Part shown: piece by piece, positions 25,165 through 26,973 of the stretch
Numbering within the stretch: the first letter of the stretch is position 1
Layout of the letters: each line of letters begins with the position of its first letter
The notes under the pieces: model-generated
Databases searched by the model: none
What the model saw: only the letters and a program-made list of their open reading frames with translations
Told to the model about the DNA's origin: nothing
From: Limnoraphis robusta CS-951
GTDB taxonomy: Bacteria; Cyanobacteriota; Cyanobacteriia; Cyanobacteriales; Microcoleaceae
Assembly: GCF_000972705.2 (NCBI RefSeq)
Contig: NZ_LATL02000232.1
Coordinates: forward strand, 1 to 26,973
Direction: 5' to 3'
Length of the DNA stretch: 26,973 nt
Made by a program: the position numbers and the translations under genes

Positions 25165-25275
25165 CAGAAAGCGATTCTTATACAGAAATACTAACGCAAG
25201 TTCAGCTCAGTCTGATCAGGGTTAGTTTACAACCTTTTTCAGTGATCCTCTGTATCTCGATTTCATCCCAGTCGA
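25165..25275 (+). pseudogene. Decayed copy of the vWA gene leader and first codons
   Basis: Bases about 25167-25265 align with 25573-25670, which hold the leader and start of the intact vWA gene. Shared stretches include GAAAG.G.ATTCT, ATACTA.CGCAA, and GTTAGTTTA.AACC. Where the intact gene has ATG AAC GTT AGT TTA GAA CCT TTT, this copy has ATC AGG GTT AGT TTA CAA CCT TTT, so the start codon is destroyed; frameshifting indels follow and similarity fades past about 25275. A weak later match (25344-25376) to the FDHRAKV region of the vWA gene may be another remnant. Best explained as a tandem vWA duplicate that was mostly deleted. Confidence 0.7.
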
Positions 25276-25459
25276 GTGATAACGCTCCTTTTATTCAAGG
25301 GTTTTGGCGAATTTTAGGGTTTTTAACTGCTCATCTTAAACGGTTCGGTGATTACGCCAAGGTGTGGATTTCCGATCTCAAAAGCCTTCGGGGATAATTG
25401 CTCTGACAGAGGAACACCACCCCTAAACCTCTGACAACGCAGCATTAAACATTAACAAT

Positions 25460-25481
25460 CCGCTCAAATTAGCGGGTTTTT
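25460..25481 (+). terminator. Rho-independent terminator between the vWA remnant and the vWA gene
   Basis: CCGCT (25460-25464) and AGCGG (25471-25475) form a five-pair stem with a six-base loop, followed by G and five T residues. It points in the + direction, yet no intact + gene lies just before it, which fits a leftover terminator of the decayed vWA copy. Confidence 0.6.
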
Positions 25482-25625
25482 AGACATTAACCTTGCTCAC
25501 TTTACCTGATTTTCTAGGTATCAGGAAGTTGCTGTACAGTTAGTGTAGAGTTAAACAAATTACTCTGAGTCACGAAAGGGCTATTCTGATATAAAGATAT
25601 ACTAGCGCAACTCCAACTCACTCCT

Positions 25626-26870
25626 ATGAACGTTAGTTTAGAACCTTTTCTCAACGATCCGAATCTCGATATCACTCAAGGAAGCAGCCAGCGTCAGCTT
25701 TCTCTATCGGTTTCAGCGATTCCTAACGCTGTTGATCACCATGTTCCCCTGAACCTCTGTCTGATTTTAGATCATAGTGGTTCGATGAGTGGGCGTCCGT
25801 TGGAAACCGTGAAAAAAGCGGCGGGTGAATTAATTGATCGCTTAAACCCTGGCGATCGCATTTCGGTTGTCGTATTTGATCATCGGGCTAAGGTGTTAAT
25901 TCCGAATCAAGATATTATTGATCCAGAAGGGATTAAAAAGCAAATTAACCGTTTAAGAACCTCGGGCGGCACCTCGATTGATGAGGGGTTAAAACTCGGG
26001 ATTGAAGAGTTGGGAAAAGGGAAACTTGAGCGCATTTCTCAAGCGTTTCTCCTGACGGATGGTGAAAATGAACATGGAGATAATAATCGCTGTTTGAAGT
26101 TGGCAAAACTGGCAACGGATTATAACTTGACTTTAAATTCTTTGGGTTTTGGAGATGATTGGAACCAAGATGTTTTAGAAAAAATTGCCGATGCAGGTGG
26201 CGGAACACTCGCTTATATTGAATATCCAGAACAGGTAATTGATGAGTTTAGTCGCTTGTTTAATCGGATGCAATCTGTGGGTTTAACCAATTCTTATTTA
26301 CTTTTTTCTCTGATGCCGGGAGTAAGATTTGCTGAGTTAAAACCGATTGCCCAAGTTTCCCCAGATACGATAGAATTACCGTTACAAAAAGAAGCCGATA
26401 AATTTGTGGTTCGTTTGGGGGATTTAATGAAAGACATAGAACGAATTGTTCTCGCGAATCTTTATATCGGAAAACTGCCCCCAGGAAGACAAAAAATCGC
26501 TCAATTACAAGTCCGTTATGATGATCCAGCTTTGGGAATGCAAGGATTATATTCTGAACCTGTTTTGTTAGAAGCTAATGTCATGCAAGGCTATCAACCG
26601 ACTCAAAATTCCCAAGTTCAGCAACATATTTTAGCCTTAGCGAAATACCGACAAACCCAAATTGCCGAAACAAAACTCCAACAAGGCGATCGCGTCGGCG
26701 CCGCAACAATGTTACAAACCGCCGCAAAAACAGCATTACAAATGGGGGATAAAAACGCCGCAACTGTTTTACAAACCAGTGCAACTCGTTTACAATCAGG
26801 TGAAGAACTTTCAGAAGCCGAGCGCAAGAAAACCCGCATTGTTTCTAAAACCGTCTTAAAAGGTGAATAA
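25626..26870 (+). CDS. von Willebrand factor type A domain protein
   Basis: Residues about 40-215 form a vWA domain with a complete metal-ion-dependent adhesion site: DHSGS (49-53), Thr116 in SGGTSIDEG and Asp145 in LLTDGENEH. Such domains bind partner proteins through a divalent cation. The C-terminal half (about 215-340) is beta-rich, as in other cyanobacterial vWA proteins, and is followed by a Gln/Ala-rich helical tail (about 340-405). No signal peptide or membrane helix is seen, so it is probably cytoplasmic. Related genes often lie in tandem copies and near FHA or kinase genes; here only a decayed copy lies upstream, and no downstream partner appears before the window ends. The ATG has no Shine-Dalgarno; TATACT at 25598-25603 is a possible -10. 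The biological role is unknown. Confidence 0.88.
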   Translation: MNVSLEPFLNDPNLDITQGSSQRQLSLSVSAIPNAVDHHVPLNLCLILDHSGSMSGRPLETVKKAAGELIDRLNPGDRISVVVFDHRAKVLIPNQDIIDPEGIKKQINRLRTSGGTSIDEGLKLGIEELGKGKLERISQAFLLTDGENEHGDNNRCLKLAKLATDYNLTLNSLGFGDDWNQDVLEKIADAGGGTLAYIEYPEQVIDEFSRLFNRMQSVGLTNSYLLFSLMPGVRFAELKPIAQVSPDTIELPLQKEADKFVVRLGDLMKDIERIVLANLYIGKLPPGRQKIAQLQVRYDDPALGMQGLYSEPVLLEANVMQGYQPTQNSQVQQHILALAKYRQTQIAETKLQQGDRVGAATMLQTAAKTALQMGDKNAATVLQTSATRLQSGEELSEAERKKTRIVSKTVLKGE

Positions 26871-26917
26871 TTATGTCTTCCCCTCAAAAATTTATCTAAA
26901 CTCACCCCCCACACAAA

Positions 26918-26973
26918 TGTAGGGGCGGGTTCCGAACAAATCTCTGTTTTCCTATCAACAATCTATCTAAACC
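26918..26973. repeat. Terminal-inverted-repeat element, copy 3, cut by the window edge
   Basis: TGTAGGGGCGGGTTCC (26918-26933) matches the left end of copy 2 exactly over 16 bases, and the interior is similar. The window ends in TAAACC, the expected beginning of the right arm, at the position predicted from copy 2. Confidence 0.65.

Noticed and set aside
25014..25397. A 127-residue + strand frame upstream of the vWA gene
   Set aside because: Its first part is antisense to clpR and its middle is the decayed vWA leader; the translation has no family resemblance.
26874..26900. ATG frame of eight codons just after the vWA gene
   Set aside because: It stops at once; too short to support a gene and without a ribosome binding site.

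Overview
The window looks like chromosomal DNA of a filamentous, non-heterocystous cyanobacterium (Oscillatoriales type: Planktothrix, Lyngbya, Limnoraphis or a relative). Evidence: at least eleven copies of the cyanobacterial HIP1 octamer GCGATCGC, moderately AT-rich base composition, the fbp / zwf / opcA carbon-metabolism cluster, the cyanobacterium- and plastid-specific clpR-clpP3 pair, and a phytohormone-type ethylene-receptor kinase. The genus is inferred from memory of gene content, not from a search.

Layout. 1-389: non-coding leader with a G-quadruplex motif and a duplicated translation start. 390-3932 (+): two-gene signalling operon, an ETR1-like membrane histidine kinase and a REC-PAS-GGDEF-EAL response regulator. 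4326-7355 (-): large CyRepA1-type replication protein with a palindrome in its promoter region. 7446-8096 (+): C-terminal half of an endonuclease/exonuclease/phosphatase gene, apparently a pseudogene. 8135-11224 (+): M3 oligopeptidase and an AEC transporter, each followed by a terminator. 11320-14964: divergent FecR-domain protein (-) and TPR-CHAT caspase-like protein (+). 15098-15895 (+): divergent member of the SAM hydroxide adenosyltransferase family. 16015-16153: inverted-repeat element with heptamer repeats, touching the GTG start of a LarA-like Ni-pincer racemase homologue (16159-17319, +). 17333-17938 (-): orphan PD-(D/E)XK-like protein. 18130-22586 (-): fbp, zwf, opcA (oxidative pentose phosphate entry plus FBPase). 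23089-25122 (-): J-domain/TPR protein, clpP3 and clpR. 25165-25275: decayed copy of the leader and 5' end of the vWA gene that follows at 25626-26870 (+).

How the genes fit together. The kinase and regulator should link an ethylene-type copper/ethylene sensor to cyclic-di-GMP turnover. Zwf and OpcA act together, OpcA being the redox-sensitive activator of G6P dehydrogenase, with FBPase supplying the hexose-phosphate side. ClpR and ClpP3 form one mixed ClpP core. FecR and CHAT share an 81-bp divergent promoter region and are both predicted to be exported, so they may work together outside the cytoplasm. Small terminal-inverted-repeat elements (family TGTAGGGGCG) occupy several gaps, and one runs off the right edge. 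No rRNA, tRNA, CRISPR array, transposase or prophage gene was seen.
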